A stretch of 64,000 nucleotides of DNA from Streptomyces sp. HM190 (GCF_009857135.1 NZ_CP047318.1:6572001-6636000), one strand, 5' to 3'; numbered from the stretch's first letter, positions 1 through 8,156 are shown. Notes: generated by a model not told the origin, from the letters alone. Made by a program: numbers and translations.

Positions 1-201
1 GGGGGAGGTGGCGGTTTTCTCGTGTCCGCCGATCTTGTCGGGGTAGCCCTCGGCCAGGTCGCGGCAGATGGCGCCTTTGGCCTGGGGGGCGCCTTCGGCC
101 GATGGTGCTTCGGCGGGCAGGAACTGGATGGCCAGCAGGGCGGCGCCAGCCAGGGTCAGGACGCTGGCGAGGATGGGCAGGGTGCGGGAGTGCTTGGGCA
201 T
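1..201 (-). CDS. Secreted or membrane-anchored small protein, cut by window edge
   Basis: An open frame runs from ATG at 201 to the left edge without a stop, so only the first 67 codons are seen. The N-terminus (MPKHSRTLPILASVLTLAGA) is a clear signal peptide or membrane anchor: basic start, then a hydrophobic stretch to about residue 27. It is followed by a Pro/Ala/Glu-rich linker and a more polar segment with one Cys. There is no Shine-Dalgarno sequence, but TACAGT lies exactly six bases before the ATG, the layout of a leaderless actinobacterial promoter. It diverges from the lectin gene at 349. I do not recognise the family. Confidence 0.6.
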   Translation of the reverse strand, partial: MPKHSRTLPILASVLTLAGAALLAIQFLPAEAPSAEGAPQAKGAICRDLAEGYPDKIGGHEKTATSP

Positions 202-348
202 GAGGGAACTGTAGGAGGCGGGTATTGCCCTCAAGTGCGCTGCCCCCCGGGCCAATACCGCCTGGTGATCGTCGAGCGTAGGCTCGGGCGGGCTCGTGCC
301 GCAGGGGCCGCGAGCTGTTGTGGGAGGGGACCCGCAGTGTCGAGGACG

Positions 349-897
349 ATGAAGGCTGTGGTGGTGTCCGGTGCCGCGGTGGCGGTGCTGGGGGGTGTGG
401 CCGCGCCGGTGGGGGCGGCGCCCGCGGGCAATGACCCGTACAAGAACACAGGTCTTACCAAGGTGTACGGCAAGACCGGCCTGTGTTTCTCGATGGACAA
501 CTCGAAGAAGTCCAAGGCGGCGGTGAAGCTGCGGGGCTGCAACAAGAAGTCCACGACACAGCGTTGGAACCTGAACTGGCTCAATGCGAACAAGCCGGCC
601 GAGCGCCCGCGCTATGGGATCCAGAACCGTAAGTCGGGCAAGTGCCTGGCGCCGACGTCGAAGAAGTCGGGTGCGTCAGTGCGTCAGTACGGGTGCAACA
701 AGAAGTCGAAGGCCCAGTGGTGGACGCTGTATGACCGGCGGATCACTTCCTACGGCTCGGGCAGGCTGGTGATGTCGGCGCAGTCGGACAAGAAGGGCTC
801 GAAGATCACGCTGATGAAGTACTCGAACAAGACGGTGAAGCTGAAGAAGCAGGCGTTTTCGCTGATCTGGAAGAAGAACGACCCGACCGCGCTGTAA
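349..897 (+). CDS. Secreted ricin-B-type (beta-trefoil) lectin-like protein
   Basis: Protein of 182 residues. I start it at ATG 349, because translation from there gives a signal peptide (MKAVVVSGAAVAVLGG then VGAAPAG) and GGAGGGGA-type purines lie about 20 bases upstream. The mature part is Lys/Ser-rich with repeated blocks of the form KSGKCL...GC(N)KKS..QxW, for example CNKKSTTQRWNL and CNKKSKAQWWTL. These are the QxW signature of ricin-B carbohydrate-binding folds. The protein is probably exported and binds glycans; the ligand is unknown. A related, broken gene lies convergent at 961-1480. Function as a lectin is inferred from the repeats only. Confidence 0.7.
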   Translation: MKAVVVSGAAVAVLGGVAAPVGAAPAGNDPYKNTGLTKVYGKTGLCFSMDNSKKSKAAVKLRGCNKKSTTQRWNLNWLNANKPAERPRYGIQNRKSGKCLAPTSKKSGASVRQYGCNKKSKAQWWTLYDRRITSYGSGRLVMSAQSDKKGSKITLMKYSNKTVKLKKQAFSLIWKKNDPTAL

Positions 898-960
898 CAG
901 CCCGCATGGGGCAGGGCCCGCCCCGTACGCTGCGGGCCCTGCCCCATGTGCGGGAGCGGG

Positions 961-1480
961 TCAGGACAGGCCCCAGCGTTCGTCCTTGACGCTGCAGCCC
1001 TTCTTACCGAGCTTGAGCTTGGTGCCGCTCTTGTTGTTCGGGCTCAGGATGAACTTTTTGGACCAGAAGTTGGTGCTCCTCATGTTGTTGAGGTGAGGTT
1101 CCACAGCTCCTTGTCGTTGCCTGCGTAGCACTTCTGCTGGGCGATGGCCGATCCGGACTTCTTGCTGCCCGAGTGCAGGCATTTGCCGGACTTGCGGTTG
1201 ATGATGAGGTAATAGGATTCGGAGGGTTTGCCGATCAGGACGCCTTCGATGTCCCAGCGCTGCGTGGAGTTCTTGGAGTACTTCGCCTGGCGCAGGGTGG
1301 CGCCCTTGCCGGTCTTGCCGCTCATGGTGAAGCAGGCCGCCTTGTCCTTCGCGGCGACCTTTTCGAGCCGGACGTTCTTGTGGTTGCCGCGTGCTCCGCC
1401 GGGGGAAGCCTGCGCGGCGGTGGGGGCGATCAGGGCGATGGTGGCGGCGATGAGCACTACGGTCTGAGGAGGCGGATCAT
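961..1480 (-). pseudogene. Frameshifted secreted lectin-like gene
   Basis: Homologue of the lectin at 349-897 with its reading frame broken twice. The best start is ATG at 1478-1480, preceded by an AAGGA-type ribosome site. It reads MIRLLRP and then TAG, while the next frame continues VLIAATIALIAPTAAQA, the rest of a signal peptide. The body carries QRWDI and KELWNL (QxW blocks) up to a TGA at 1080. A shift of one base near 1085-1095 restores a C-terminal segment, NFWSKKFILSPNNKSGTKL, ending at 961. Both lesions lie inside an otherwise well-preserved protein. It may be a recent pseudogene or hold base-call errors. A truncated product from GTG 1457 would lack the basic n-region. Confidence 0.65.
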
Positions 1481-1563
1481 GCAGGGTCCTTTACCGTTGG
1501 GGGGCAGGGCGGGAGGAGCCCCGCCGGTGGGGCCCCTCCTTGTGGCGTGGGTTGCGGGGTTCC

Positions 1564-1989
1564 CTACTCGATGCCGCCGTACGCCAGGCTGCCCGTCTTG
1601 CCGTACTTCCAGACGATGTAGTAGCTGCCGGCGCCGTAACTCTTGCCGACGGCGAAGGTCTCGGTTCCGTTGGCCTTGCCCTTGAGGGACTGGACCTTGG
1701 GGTCCTTGCCCTTGACCTGCTTGTAGACGGATGCGGTCCAGCGGGCGTTATTGCCCTTGATGCCGAAGTGGAAGAAGTGCTTGCCCTTCTTCACCTTGTG
1801 GGCGGCGCTTTTCTGCGTGCCCTTCTTCGTCTTCCAGCAGTCCAGCCAGCCGCCGTCGGGCCGTCGCTCGTAGCCGCACTTCGCGGCGATGTCGCCCTTG
1901 GGGGCCGGCGTGGCCGTGGCGGTGGTGGCGCCTGCGCCCAGTACACTGGCCGCTATCGCGACCGAGATGGCGGCTTTTCCTACCTGCAC
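1564..1989 (-). CDS. Small Lys-rich secreted protein
   Basis: 141 residues if started at GTG 1989, which has ACGGAG eight bases upstream and opens a textbook signal peptide (MQVGKAAISVAIAASVLGAG, cleavage near TATA-TPAP). The mature protein has two Cys residues (KCGYERRPDGGWLDCW) that probably form a disulfide, then a Lys/Gly-rich beta-strand-like C-terminus ending YIVWKYGKTGSLAYGGIE. It resembles no family I can name. Size, signal peptide and Lys richness match its two neighbours, so the three may form a set of small exported basic proteins. It diverges from the TlpA-like gene at 2176. Confidence 0.65.
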   Translation of the reverse strand: MQVGKAAISVAIAASVLGAGATTATATPAPKGDIAAKCGYERRPDGGWLDCWKTKKGTQKSAAHKVKKGKHFFHFGIKGNNARWTASVYKQVKGKDPKVQSLKGKANGTETFAVGKSYGAGSYYIVWKYGKTGSLAYGGIE

Positions 1990-2175
1990 AGCAGCACTCC
2001 GTTCTCTGCCCTCCCCCGCTGCGGGGAAGTGTCCCTTCATGCTGCGCGGCTCGAACAGGTCGGCGGTAGTGGCTCTTTGGGCACTGCCCCTAAGGGCAGT
2101 ACCCCAACGCCCAGGTGCTCCTGGAGCGTTGGGATGATGACAGGCATATTCCGTGACCGAGCGAGGATTTGACCT

Positions 2176-2772
2176 GTGAAGCGTTCTATCGTCTCCATTG
2201 CCGTGGCCGCCGCCGTCGTCGCCGTCGGGGGTGGCGGCATCCTTGCCGTCACGTCGATGGACGGCTCCGAGCGGACCGGATACCGCGTGTCCGACGGGGT
2301 TTTGACCATCGATGTGAAGAGCCGTCCCGATGCCCCGGACATCAAGGGGACGACGGTCGACGGGAAGCCGTTCCGGCTGTCGGACTACCGGGGCAAGACG
2401 GTCGTGGTCAACGCGTGGGCGTATTGGTGCGGGCCGTGCCGTCTGGAGATGCCCATGCTCGTCGACTACGAGAAGTCGATGAAGCGCAAGGGCGTGGTCG
2501 TGGTCGGCATCAACCACGGGAGCGGCATCGCCGCGTCCAAGGCGTTCATCGAGGAGTTCGACGTCCCCTACCCGAACCTGGATGATCCTTCGGGGAAGTC
2601 CATCCTGGACATGCCCAAGGGCGTCATCCAGTCCCAGGGCTTGCCCTTCACCTTCGTCATCGACTCCCGGCACAAGATCGCCGCCTCGCGGTCGGGGGCG
2701 ATCAACCGCAAGATGCTGGAGGAGATGACCTCCTGGGCTGTGAAACCGTCAAAGAAGACTGCCGGCCGGTGA
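2176..2772 (+). CDS. TlpA-like membrane-anchored thioredoxin
   Basis: 198 residues from GTG 2176, with GAGGA nine bases upstream. An N-terminal membrane anchor (residues 4-26) is followed by an extracytoplasmic AhpC/TSA-TlpA thioredoxin fold. The redox motif is WCGPC at 84-88, preceded by the family's DYRGKTVVVNAWA strand; the cis-Pro loop is GLPFTFVID near 157-165. Such proteins are thiol-disulfide oxidoreductases that reduce or reshuffle disulfides in exported proteins or apocytochromes. Here the neighbours are small secreted proteins, some with paired Cys, so a folding or reduction role for them is an inference. Its last 24 bases overlap the convergent membrane gene. Confidence 0.85.
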   Translation: MKRSIVSIAVAAAVVAVGGGGILAVTSMDGSERTGYRVSDGVLTIDVKSRPDAPDIKGTTVDGKPFRLSDYRGKTVVVNAWAYWCGPCRLEMPMLVDYEKSMKRKGVVVVGINHGSGIAASKAFIEEFDVPYPNLDDPSGKSILDMPKGVIQSQGLPFTFVIDSRHKIAASRSGAINRKMLEEMTSWAVKPSKKTAGR

Positions 2773-3246
2773 CGAGGCCGGGCTCTGCTCGCCGCGGGGC
2801 GCGGTGGGGTCGAGGTGGCCGGTGGCCCAGGCGATCAGAGCCCAGGCGGCGGGGAGCTGGAGCGTGAACAGGGACAGGAGCGCGACGAAGAAAGCCCCGC
2901 CGAAGGCGGTGCCGACGCCCTCGCCGTCCGCCAGGGAGCCCGCGCTGTAGCAGATCAGGAGCGTCAGCAGGTAGAGGGAGCTATCGACGAGGATGGCCTT
3001 CCAGCGTGGCGCCGGGGGCAGGATGAGGCGGGCCGCCGTCAGCACGAGGAGGCAGGCAGCGGGGAAAAGCAGATCGCTGCTCTCGCCGTAGAGCAGCGGG
3101 TCCCAGGGACCGTCTGCGAAGGAGGCCCAGGCCCGGTCGACGACCAGGCCGATCAGCGATGAGCTGACGGTGACGTTCACGGCGTAGAAGAGGGCACTTC
3201 CCAGAGTGGCTTTGCCGAACTGGACGTTGCCGAATGTGACTTTCAT
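2749..3246 (-). CDS. Small integral membrane protein, unknown function
   Basis: 165 residues from ATG 3246, with GGAGGG seven bases upstream. Four hydrophobic helices are evident: about 17-37 (ALFYAVNVTVSSSLIGLVV), 58-76 (LLFPAACLLVLTAARLIL), 84-103 (ILVDSSLYLLTLLICYSAG) and 112-141 (AFGGAFFVALLSLFTLQLPA). The C-terminus is short, polar and Pro/Ser-rich. No catalytic motif is visible and I do not recognise the family. Its 3' end overlaps the convergent thioredoxin gene by 24 bases. A strong hairpin lies just upstream of its ribosome site and may end transcription from the next gene on the same strand. Confidence 0.7.
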   Translation of the reverse strand: MKVTFGNVQFGKATLGSALFYAVNVTVSSSLIGLVVDRAWASFADGPWDPLLYGESSDLLFPAACLLVLTAARLILPPAPRWKAILVDSSLYLLTLLICYSAGSLADGEGVGTAFGGAFFVALLSLFTLQLPAAWALIAWATGHLDPTAPRGEQSPASSPAGSLL

Positions 3247-3258
3247 GATCTTCCCTCC

Positions 3259-3291
3259 AGGGGCGGTCTCCCGCAGCGGGAGACCGCCCCT
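3259..3291. terminator. 16-bp stem hairpin
   Basis: AGGGGCGGTCTCCCGC and its exact reverse complement are separated by one base. It lies between the end of the secreted-protein gene (stop at 3331, minus strand) and the ribosome site of the next minus-strand gene, so it probably terminates the former. There is no U-tract, as is usual in Streptomyces. Confidence 0.7.
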
Positions 3292-3330
3292 GGATCATCC
3301 CACCGCACCTACCGGCGGGTGTGGGCGGGG

Positions 3331-4512
3331 TCAGCCCTTGGCGGCGATGTTCTGGAGCTGGCAGGCCGGCTGCGAAATGCAGCGCAGGTCGAGCATCTTG
3401 TCCCGCAGGATCGTCTTCGTCTTGTACTTCTTGCCCGCGTAGTTGTACATGTACAGCTCGTGGTCCGGGGCCTGGCGGTGCTTGCCCGTCACGTGGAAGC
3501 TGCCGCTCCGCGTCATCTGGACGGTGGCGGACGCCCCGATCCCGGCCCGCTTGACACCGGACTTGGGGCAGAACGGGTCGGTGGCGTCGACGATGATGCG
3601 CACGCCGCGCTCCTTGCCGTTGTGCTTGTTCAGCGCCTTGAACTTGATTTTCTTCACGCTGGCCTTACGGGTGGCGACCAGCCTCGAGTTGGACTTCTTG
3701 TAGACGCGGGTCTTGCCGGTGAAGCGGTCCCATGTGACCTTGCCGCTCTTCCAGTCGACCGTCCCGGTGACCCCGGCGCGCGAGCCGGGGTTCTTCCCCG
3801 ACTTGGAGAAGCCGCGCGCGTCCCCGGCGTACTTGTAGCCCTTGGTGTACTTGCAGCCCGAGAGCTTCTCGAGTTCCTTGGGGATGTCGGCCCAAGTCGG
3901 GCGGATGAACGAGCGCCACCGCAGCGTTGACTTGGAGTACTTGCGGGCTTTGGCCTCGATGTCCTTCGCTGTGGCGTTCAGCGCCTTGGTGGTATCGCTG
4001 CTGGGGATGGTCGCGGTCATCCCCCAGGTGTGGGTGTCCTTCTTCCCGGCCCCGATGATCCGGTAGTCCGCCTCCGTGCCGGGTATGACACTGGTGTCGC
4101 GGAAGCTCGGCTTCGACGTCGTACCGATCTTCGCGCCGTCACGGTAGACGGTGTAGGTCTTCGCGCCGGCGTCCGCCCAGGAGAGGTCCGCGAACTTCGA
4201 GGACGCTGCCCACGCAGAGCGCGCGGAAGGCTCCGAGGACCTGGCGAAGGTGGTGTCCGACACGGCCCGCTCGTCCCCGGCTTTGAGGATCTTGGTGTCC
4301 GCGCCCTGCCCTATGTGGGTGGCCAGCACGCTCACGCGCTGACCGCTGGCCGCCTTCGCCGAGAAGGTCCCCTTGGAGGCGTCGAGGGTGAACACCGCTG
4401 TTGGTGCGGACGGTTCGGGGGCGGACGGCGGCGAGGCAGCAGCCGTCGTCACGACGAGCGCGGGCATCGCGGTGAGCGCCAGGGCAACGGGCGCGGTACG
4501 GGAAAGACGCAC
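3331..4512 (-). CDS. Secreted protein with fibronectin-III-like segment
   Basis: 393 residues from GTG 4512, chosen because GGGAG lies six bases upstream and the start opens a good signal peptide (MRLSRTAPVALALTAMPALV, cleavage near TAAA-SPPS). A Ser/Ala/Pro linker leads to a segment around 105-150 (FADLSWADAGAKTYTVYRDG ... IPGTEADYRI) typical of fibronectin type III beta-sandwiches. The remaining 240 residues are Lys/Gly-rich and beta-like, with two Cys pairs (CKY, DPFCPKSG, LRCISQPACQ). No catalytic motif was found. An extracellular matrix or surface-binding role is possible; I cannot assign a function. A hairpin follows the stop. Confidence 0.65.
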   Translation of the reverse strand: MRLSRTAPVALALTAMPALVVTTAAASPPSAPEPSAPTAVFTLDASKGTFSAKAASGQRVSVLATHIGQGADTKILKAGDERAVSDTTFARSSEPSARSAWAASSKFADLSWADAGAKTYTVYRDGAKIGTTSKPSFRDTSVIPGTEADYRIIGAGKKDTHTWGMTATIPSSDTTKALNATAKDIEAKARKYSKSTLRWRSFIRPTWADIPKELEKLSGCKYTKGYKYAGDARGFSKSGKNPGSRAGVTGTVDWKSGKVTWDRFTGKTRVYKKSNSRLVATRKASVKKIKFKALNKHNGKERGVRIIVDATDPFCPKSGVKRAGIGASATVQMTRSGSFHVTGKHRQAPDHELYMYNYAGKKYKTKTILRDKMLDLRCISQPACQLQNIAAKG

Positions 4513-4589
4513 AACAACTCCCAGCGTGATCATTTTCCGGTAAGGGAGTTGAACCGTACCCAGGCGTAACACTAGCCCGTTAGTGTCTA

Positions 4590-5458
4590 AGGGCTGTCCC
4601 GTAAATGATCTCTGACGTGCCTGGTGGCCTGCGGGTTTCTGCGTCACGCGGCAAGGAGGAGGTTGTGCAGGCGGGCGATGCCGAGTATGGCGTGGTGAAC
4701 GCCGTCGCCTTTCAGCCGGCAGTCGCGAAGGATCTTCCAGCCCTTCATGCGGGCGAAGACGTGCTCCACGCGGGCACGGACTTTGCGGTGCGAGGCGTTG
4801 TGTTCCTCCTTCCAGGCCGGAAGTTCGCTCTGGCCTTTCTCGCGGCGGTGCGGGATGACCAGGCCGGTGCCGCGGTAGCCGCCGTCTGCGATGACGGTGG
4901 TCCTGCCGACGGCGTCTTTCGCGCCGGACAGCTCCCACGCCTTGCAGTCGTTGCGGTTGCCCGCGACCGGTCGGCCGACCGCGACGACGAGCCGGGTGTC
5001 GGCGTCGATGACGACCTGGTGGTTGGTGGAGTACCGGTAGTTCTTCGACTGCTCGGCGATGGTGTGATCGCGGGTGGGAACCAGGGTGCCGTCCACGATC
5101 AGCACGGTGTCCTTGCGGAACCGCTTGCGCGGCTGGAGCGCGAGCGCGGGCCCGAGGTGGTCGATGATGCGGTCGGCCGCCGACTTGGACACCCCGAACA
5201 GCGGGGCCAGTTGGCGCAGGGTCAGGTTCGTCCGCCAGTACGCGGCGACCAGGAGCACGCGGTCCTCCAACGGCAGGCTCCAGGGCCGGCCCTTGCGTAC
5301 CGGATCCGCACCCTCACGCCGGAGCGCGGTGATCAGCTTGCCGAACTGGCGCGGGCTCAGCCCGGTGAACGGGGCTATCCAGGAGGGCTCCGACGCCGTG
5401 ATCACACCAGACACGACAAGATCATCTCACTCGTGACCAGCAGTTACGGGACAGCCCT
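4590..5458. mobile_element. Complete IS5-type insertion sequence, 869 bp
   Basis: Perfect 15-bp terminal inverted repeats AGGGCTGTCCCGTAA occur at 4590-4604 and 5444-5458. They are flanked on both sides by TA, consistent with the short TA target duplication of the IS427/IS5 group. One transposase gene lies inside. Its ends and gene are intact, so the copy looks recent. Confidence 0.9.
4644..5414 (-). CDS. IS5-family transposase
   Basis: 256 residues, full length for this group, from GTG 5414. An N-terminal helix-turn-helix (LTLRQLAPLFGVSKSAADRI, about 64-83) precedes a DDE nuclease core: LIVDGTLVP, VIADGGYRG and RARVEHVFARMKGW hold the three acidic residues. It cuts and joins the element's own ends. 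No frameshift or second ORF is present, unlike the two-ORF members of the group. It is the only gene between the inverted repeats. Confidence 0.92.
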   Translation of the reverse strand: MSGVITASEPSWIAPFTGLSPRQFGKLITALRREGADPVRKGRPWSLPLEDRVLLVAAYWRTNLTLRQLAPLFGVSKSAADRIIDHLGPALALQPRKRFRKDTVLIVDGTLVPTRDHTIAEQSKNYRYSTNHQVVIDADTRLVVAVGRPVAGNRNDCKAWELSGAKDAVGRTTVIADGGYRGTGLVIPHRREKGQSELPAWKEEHNASHRKVRARVEHVFARMKGWKILRDCRLKGDGVHHAILGIARLHNLLLAA

Positions 5459-5494
5459 TAGTTGGGCACTGCCCCCAGGTGCACCACCACCGGC

Positions 5495-5680
5495 TCACCA
5501 GTTCCACCCCTTCGGCGCCCACGCCGGACCATCCCCCGGCGGCGGCTTGAGATGAGGCGGCGGCTTCGCCCGCAGCACCTCCGTATCCGGGAACGCCAGA
5601 GCGGGGAACGCCTCGGCCAGCACCGCGAGGGTTCCGGCGCGCTCCTCGGCGGGGAGTTTGACGCCATCCTTGCCTCCCGG
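5495..5680 (-). pseudogene. C-terminal remnant of an unidentified gene
   Basis: A minus-strand frame ending in TGA at 5495 reads KDGVKLPAEERAGTLAVLAE and continues AFPALAFPDTEVLRAKPPPH, ending APKGWNW. This has natural composition and codon bias, but a TGA lies just upstream of the first residues shown and there is no start codon, so only a C-terminal piece survives. It sits between the IS5-type element and the tRNA fragment. I do not recognise the parent family. Confidence 0.35.
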
Positions 5681-5774
5681 TCAGCTCGTCGGGTCGTACC
5701 CGATGTGATCAACGAGGCTCAGGCGGAGCTGTCCCCCAGGTTCTCCCACGCCCACGGGGTGCAGACAGCGGTAG

Positions 5775-5803
5775 AGCCGCTTTCCCGGGGTGGGAAAGCG
5801 GCT
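5775..5803. terminator. 12-bp perfect hairpin, probable tRNA terminator
   Basis: AGCCGCTTTCCC and its exact complement enclose a 5-nt loop. The hairpin lies 18 bases beyond the 3' end of the minus-strand tRNA-Gly fragment, where the native terminator of that tRNA gene would sit. Confidence 0.7.
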
Positions 5804-5820
5804 ATGAGCTGCGGTTTTCG

Positions 5821-5866
5821 TGGAGCGGGTGACGAGAATCGAACCCGCACTCTGAGCTTGGGAATC
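5821..5866 (-). tRNA. 3' fragment of tRNA-Gly(CCC), probable attachment site
   Basis: On the minus strand the sequence from 5866 to 5821 matches the 3' part of an actinobacterial tRNA-Gly(CCC): anticodon loop TTCCCAA, variable region, T-arm GGGTTCGATTC, acceptor CACCCGC and TCCA. The expected 5' half (GCGGGTG..., D-arm) is absent; unrelated sequence takes its place. Fragments covering only the anticodon-to-CCA part are what tyrosine-recombinase elements leave at the end away from the restored tRNA gene. It is not a functional tRNA. Confidence 0.75.
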
Positions 5867-5914
5867 AATGGGACGTGCATGCATCATTGCGGGCCTGACC
5901 TGCGTAAACGCGCG

Positions 5915-7006
5915 CTAGTGTCCTGAGTCTTTGATTCGGTTCAGATATCCGGTGAGGCGTTCGAAGATCTCATCAGCGGTCTTCGTCCAGACGAAAGGCC
6001 TCGGGTTGTCGTTCCAGTCGGCGATCCAGGCCCGGATGTCTTTCTCCAGGGCTTGGACGTTCCTGTGGACGCCACGCCGTATGTGCTTGTCCGTCAGCAG
6101 GGCGAACCACCGCTCCACTTGATTGAGCCATGACGAGCTGGTGGGGGTGAAGTGCATGTGGAACCGAGGATGGGCCAGCAGCCACTTCTGGATCGCGGGC
6201 GTTTTATGGGTGGCGTAGTTGTCGCAGATCAGGTGGACGTCGAGATGGCCGGGGACCTCCTTGTCCAGCTTGGCCAGGAACTTCTTGAACTCCACCGCGC
6301 GGTGCCGGCGGTGGAGCGAGCTGATGACCTCGCCGGTGGCCGCGTTCAGGGCGGCGAACAGGGGCGTCACGCCGCCGCGCAGGTAGTCGTGGGTGCGGCG
6401 CTCGGGCATGCCGGGCATCATCGGCAGCACCGGTGCCGACCGGTCCAGTGCCTGGATCTGCGACTTCTCGTCCACACAGAGGACGATGGCCCGCTCGGGC
6501 GGGTCCAGGTACAGGCCGACGACATCGCGGACCTTCTCGATGAACTGCGGGTCCTTGGACAGCTTGAAGGTGTCCACCAGGTGCGGTTTGAGGCCGAAGG
6601 TCCGCCAGATCCGCGAGATGGTGGACTGGCTCAGCCCGCTGACCGCGGCCATTTCCCGTGTCGACCAGTGCGTGGCGTTCTTCGGCGTGGTCTCCAGGGT
6701 CCGCACGACCACCTCCTCGACCTTCTCGTCGCTCACCGTGCGGGGCGGGCCGGGCCGCGGCTCGTCGGACAGGCCCTGGAGCCGGTCGGCCGCGAACCGC
6801 TTACGCCACTTGGCCACCGTGACCGGGTGGACCCCAAGCTCCGCCCCCACCGCGGTGTTCGAACCGCGATCAGCGCACGCGAGCACGATCCGGCATCTCA
6901 ACGCCAGAGCCTGCGAGGACGTTGCCCGCCGCGACCAGCGCAGCAACGTCTCTCGCTCCTCATCCGTCAGAACCACCTCGACCGTCGGCCGACCCATACG
7001 CGCCAT
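5915..7006 (-). CDS. IS630-family transposase
   Basis: 363 residues, full length for the family. Two N-terminal helix-turn-helix regions bind the ends: LGVHPVTVAKWRKRF near 58-72 and SGLSQSTISRIWRTFGLKP near 123-141. The DDE core follows, with LCVDEKSQ, LICDNYATHK and SSWLNQVERWF. It inserts at TA dinucleotides. The last codon before TAG lies in the terminal repeat, so the reading frame uses the host TA for its stop. The original locus it interrupted lies just right of the tRNA fragment. Confidence 0.92.
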   Translation of the reverse strand: MARMGRPTVEVVLTDEERETLLRWSRRATSSQALALRCRIVLACADRGSNTAVGAELGVHPVTVAKWRKRFAADRLQGLSDEPRPGPPRTVSDEKVEEVVVRTLETTPKNATHWSTREMAAVSGLSQSTISRIWRTFGLKPHLVDTFKLSKDPQFIEKVRDVVGLYLDPPERAIVLCVDEKSQIQALDRSAPVLPMMPGMPERRTHDYLRGGVTPLFAALNAATGEVISSLHRRHRAVEFKKFLAKLDKEVPGHLDVHLICDNYATHKTPAIQKWLLAHPRFHMHFTPTSSSWLNQVERWFALLTDKHIRRGVHRNVQALEKDIRAWIADWNDNPRPFVWTKTADEIFERLTGYLNRIKDSGH

Positions 7007-7048
7007 GAGCCCAGCCTACTTCTACAGCGAAATAAAGACTCAGGACAC
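5918..7048. mobile_element. Complete IS630-type insertion sequence, 1131 bp
   Basis: Perfect 15-bp inverted repeats GTGTCCTGAGTCTTT occur at 5918-5932 and 7034-7048, flanked by TA on each side, the expected IS630 target duplication. The transposase stop codon TAG is completed by the duplicated target bases at the left end. Gene and ends are intact. Confidence 0.9.
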
Positions 7049-7134
7049 TAGAGGGCAACGTGCGTACTGCGTTGGGGCGCCCGTATTGACCGTGATTACT
7101 GACCTTGAATGCGTGATGTCGTCGTAACGGATAG

Positions 7135-7482
7135 GTGATTCACCGCGCGGTCGACGACGGGCTGGCAGTCACCGCCGCCCGAGCGTCGAAGGGCGAGGCC
7201 AAGCACCACGCCCTGTTCAAGCGCCTGCACCGGCGCTGGGAGGACTACCTGCGCTGGGTCCACGACCTGCGGCTGCCGTTCGACAACAACCCCGCCGAAC
7301 AGACGATCAGGACGGGAAAACTGCGGATCAAGGTCTCCGGATGTCTACGGCCCCTGCAAGGCGCCCAGGACTTCGCCGCGATCCGCACCTACCTCGCCAC
7401 CGCGGCCCGCCAGGACCAGCCCATGCTCGACGGCCTCGTGCAAGCCATGCGAGGCAGCCCTTGGATGCCCGCCATCACCTGA
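7135..7482 (+). pseudogene. IS66-family transposase, C-terminal fragment
   Basis: The 115-residue frame matches the end of IS66 transposases: RRWEDYLRWVHDLRLPFDNN then PAEQTIRTGKLRIKVSGCLR and AIRTYLATAARQ, including the last catalytic-region residues. Intact IS66 transposases are about 450-550 residues, so roughly the first three-quarters are missing. No IS66 terminal repeat or accessory gene is visible. It is a dead remnant next to the IS630-type insertion. Confidence 0.8.
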
Positions 7483-7533
7483 CACGCCGGCCCCACCGAC
7501 CGGCGATCAAGCACGCCCTTCTAGGATGGCCCG

Positions 7534-7983
7534 GTGCCGCACTTCGAGATCGTGACAGCCGTTGCCGCACCCCCGGACCGGGTGTTCGAGGCATGCCTCG
7601 ACGTGGAAGCACACACGCGGTCGATGGCCGATTCGTCGGAGCGGGCGGTCGGCGGCAGGACCCGAGGCGTACTCTCACTCGGCGACACGGTGACCTTCCA
7701 GGCCCGCCACTTCGGCCTGACCTGGCGACTCACCGCCCGCATTACGGCGTATGACCCGCCCCAGTGCTTCGTGGACGAGCAGGATGCTGGCCCCTTCAAG
7801 CGATGGCATCACAGTCATCACTTCGAGCCGGACGGCACTGGCGGCACCGTTATGAGGGACGTCATCGACTTTGCCTCGCCGTTCGGATTCCTCGGACGTG
7901 TCGCCGACCGCACTGTCCTGAGCTGGTACATGCCCCGCCTCATCAGAACCCGCAACGCTTACCTCGCCAGCGCCTTGCGCTGA
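7534..7983 (+). CDS. SRPBCC (START-like) family protein
   Basis: 149 residues from GTG 7534 with AGGA about eight bases upstream. The sequence has the helix-grip pattern of polyketide cyclase/dehydrase-like proteins: an opening strand (HFEIVTAVAAPPDRVFEACL), central strands (GDTVTFQARHFGLTWRLTAR), WHHSHHFEPDGTGGTVMRDV and a long C-terminal helix. These folds hold small hydrophobic ligands in a cavity; the ligand cannot be told here. It looks intact although surrounded by gene debris. It is not part of an evident operon. Confidence 0.75.
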   Translation: MPHFEIVTAVAAPPDRVFEACLDVEAHTRSMADSSERAVGGRTRGVLSLGDTVTFQARHFGLTWRLTARITAYDPPQCFVDEQDAGPFKRWHHSHHFEPDGTGGTVMRDVIDFASPFGFLGRVADRTVLSWYMPRLIRTRNAYLASALR

Positions 7984-8156
7984 GCCCAGATTGACGATCG
8001 CCACACCCTCAGGGGCGGTACAGGGTCCCGGCAGCCGCCACAGAGCCGACCGAGCCAATCCAACCAACCACCTATCCAGTTACATGTCGTCATAGTGGCT
8101 GGCGTCGGAGGCCGGTGCCGGTGAGGCAGCCATCGAGGACGTCGGGGCGGTACTGG

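Noticed and set aside
1080..1100. Programmed ribosomal frameshift in the broken lectin gene
   Set aside because: No slippery heptamer or downstream structure stands out, and a second lesion exists in the signal peptide, so decay or base error is more likely.
5462..5926. Plus-strand open frame across the tRNA fragment
   Set aside because: It reads through the hairpin and tRNA sequence and has no protein-like composition.
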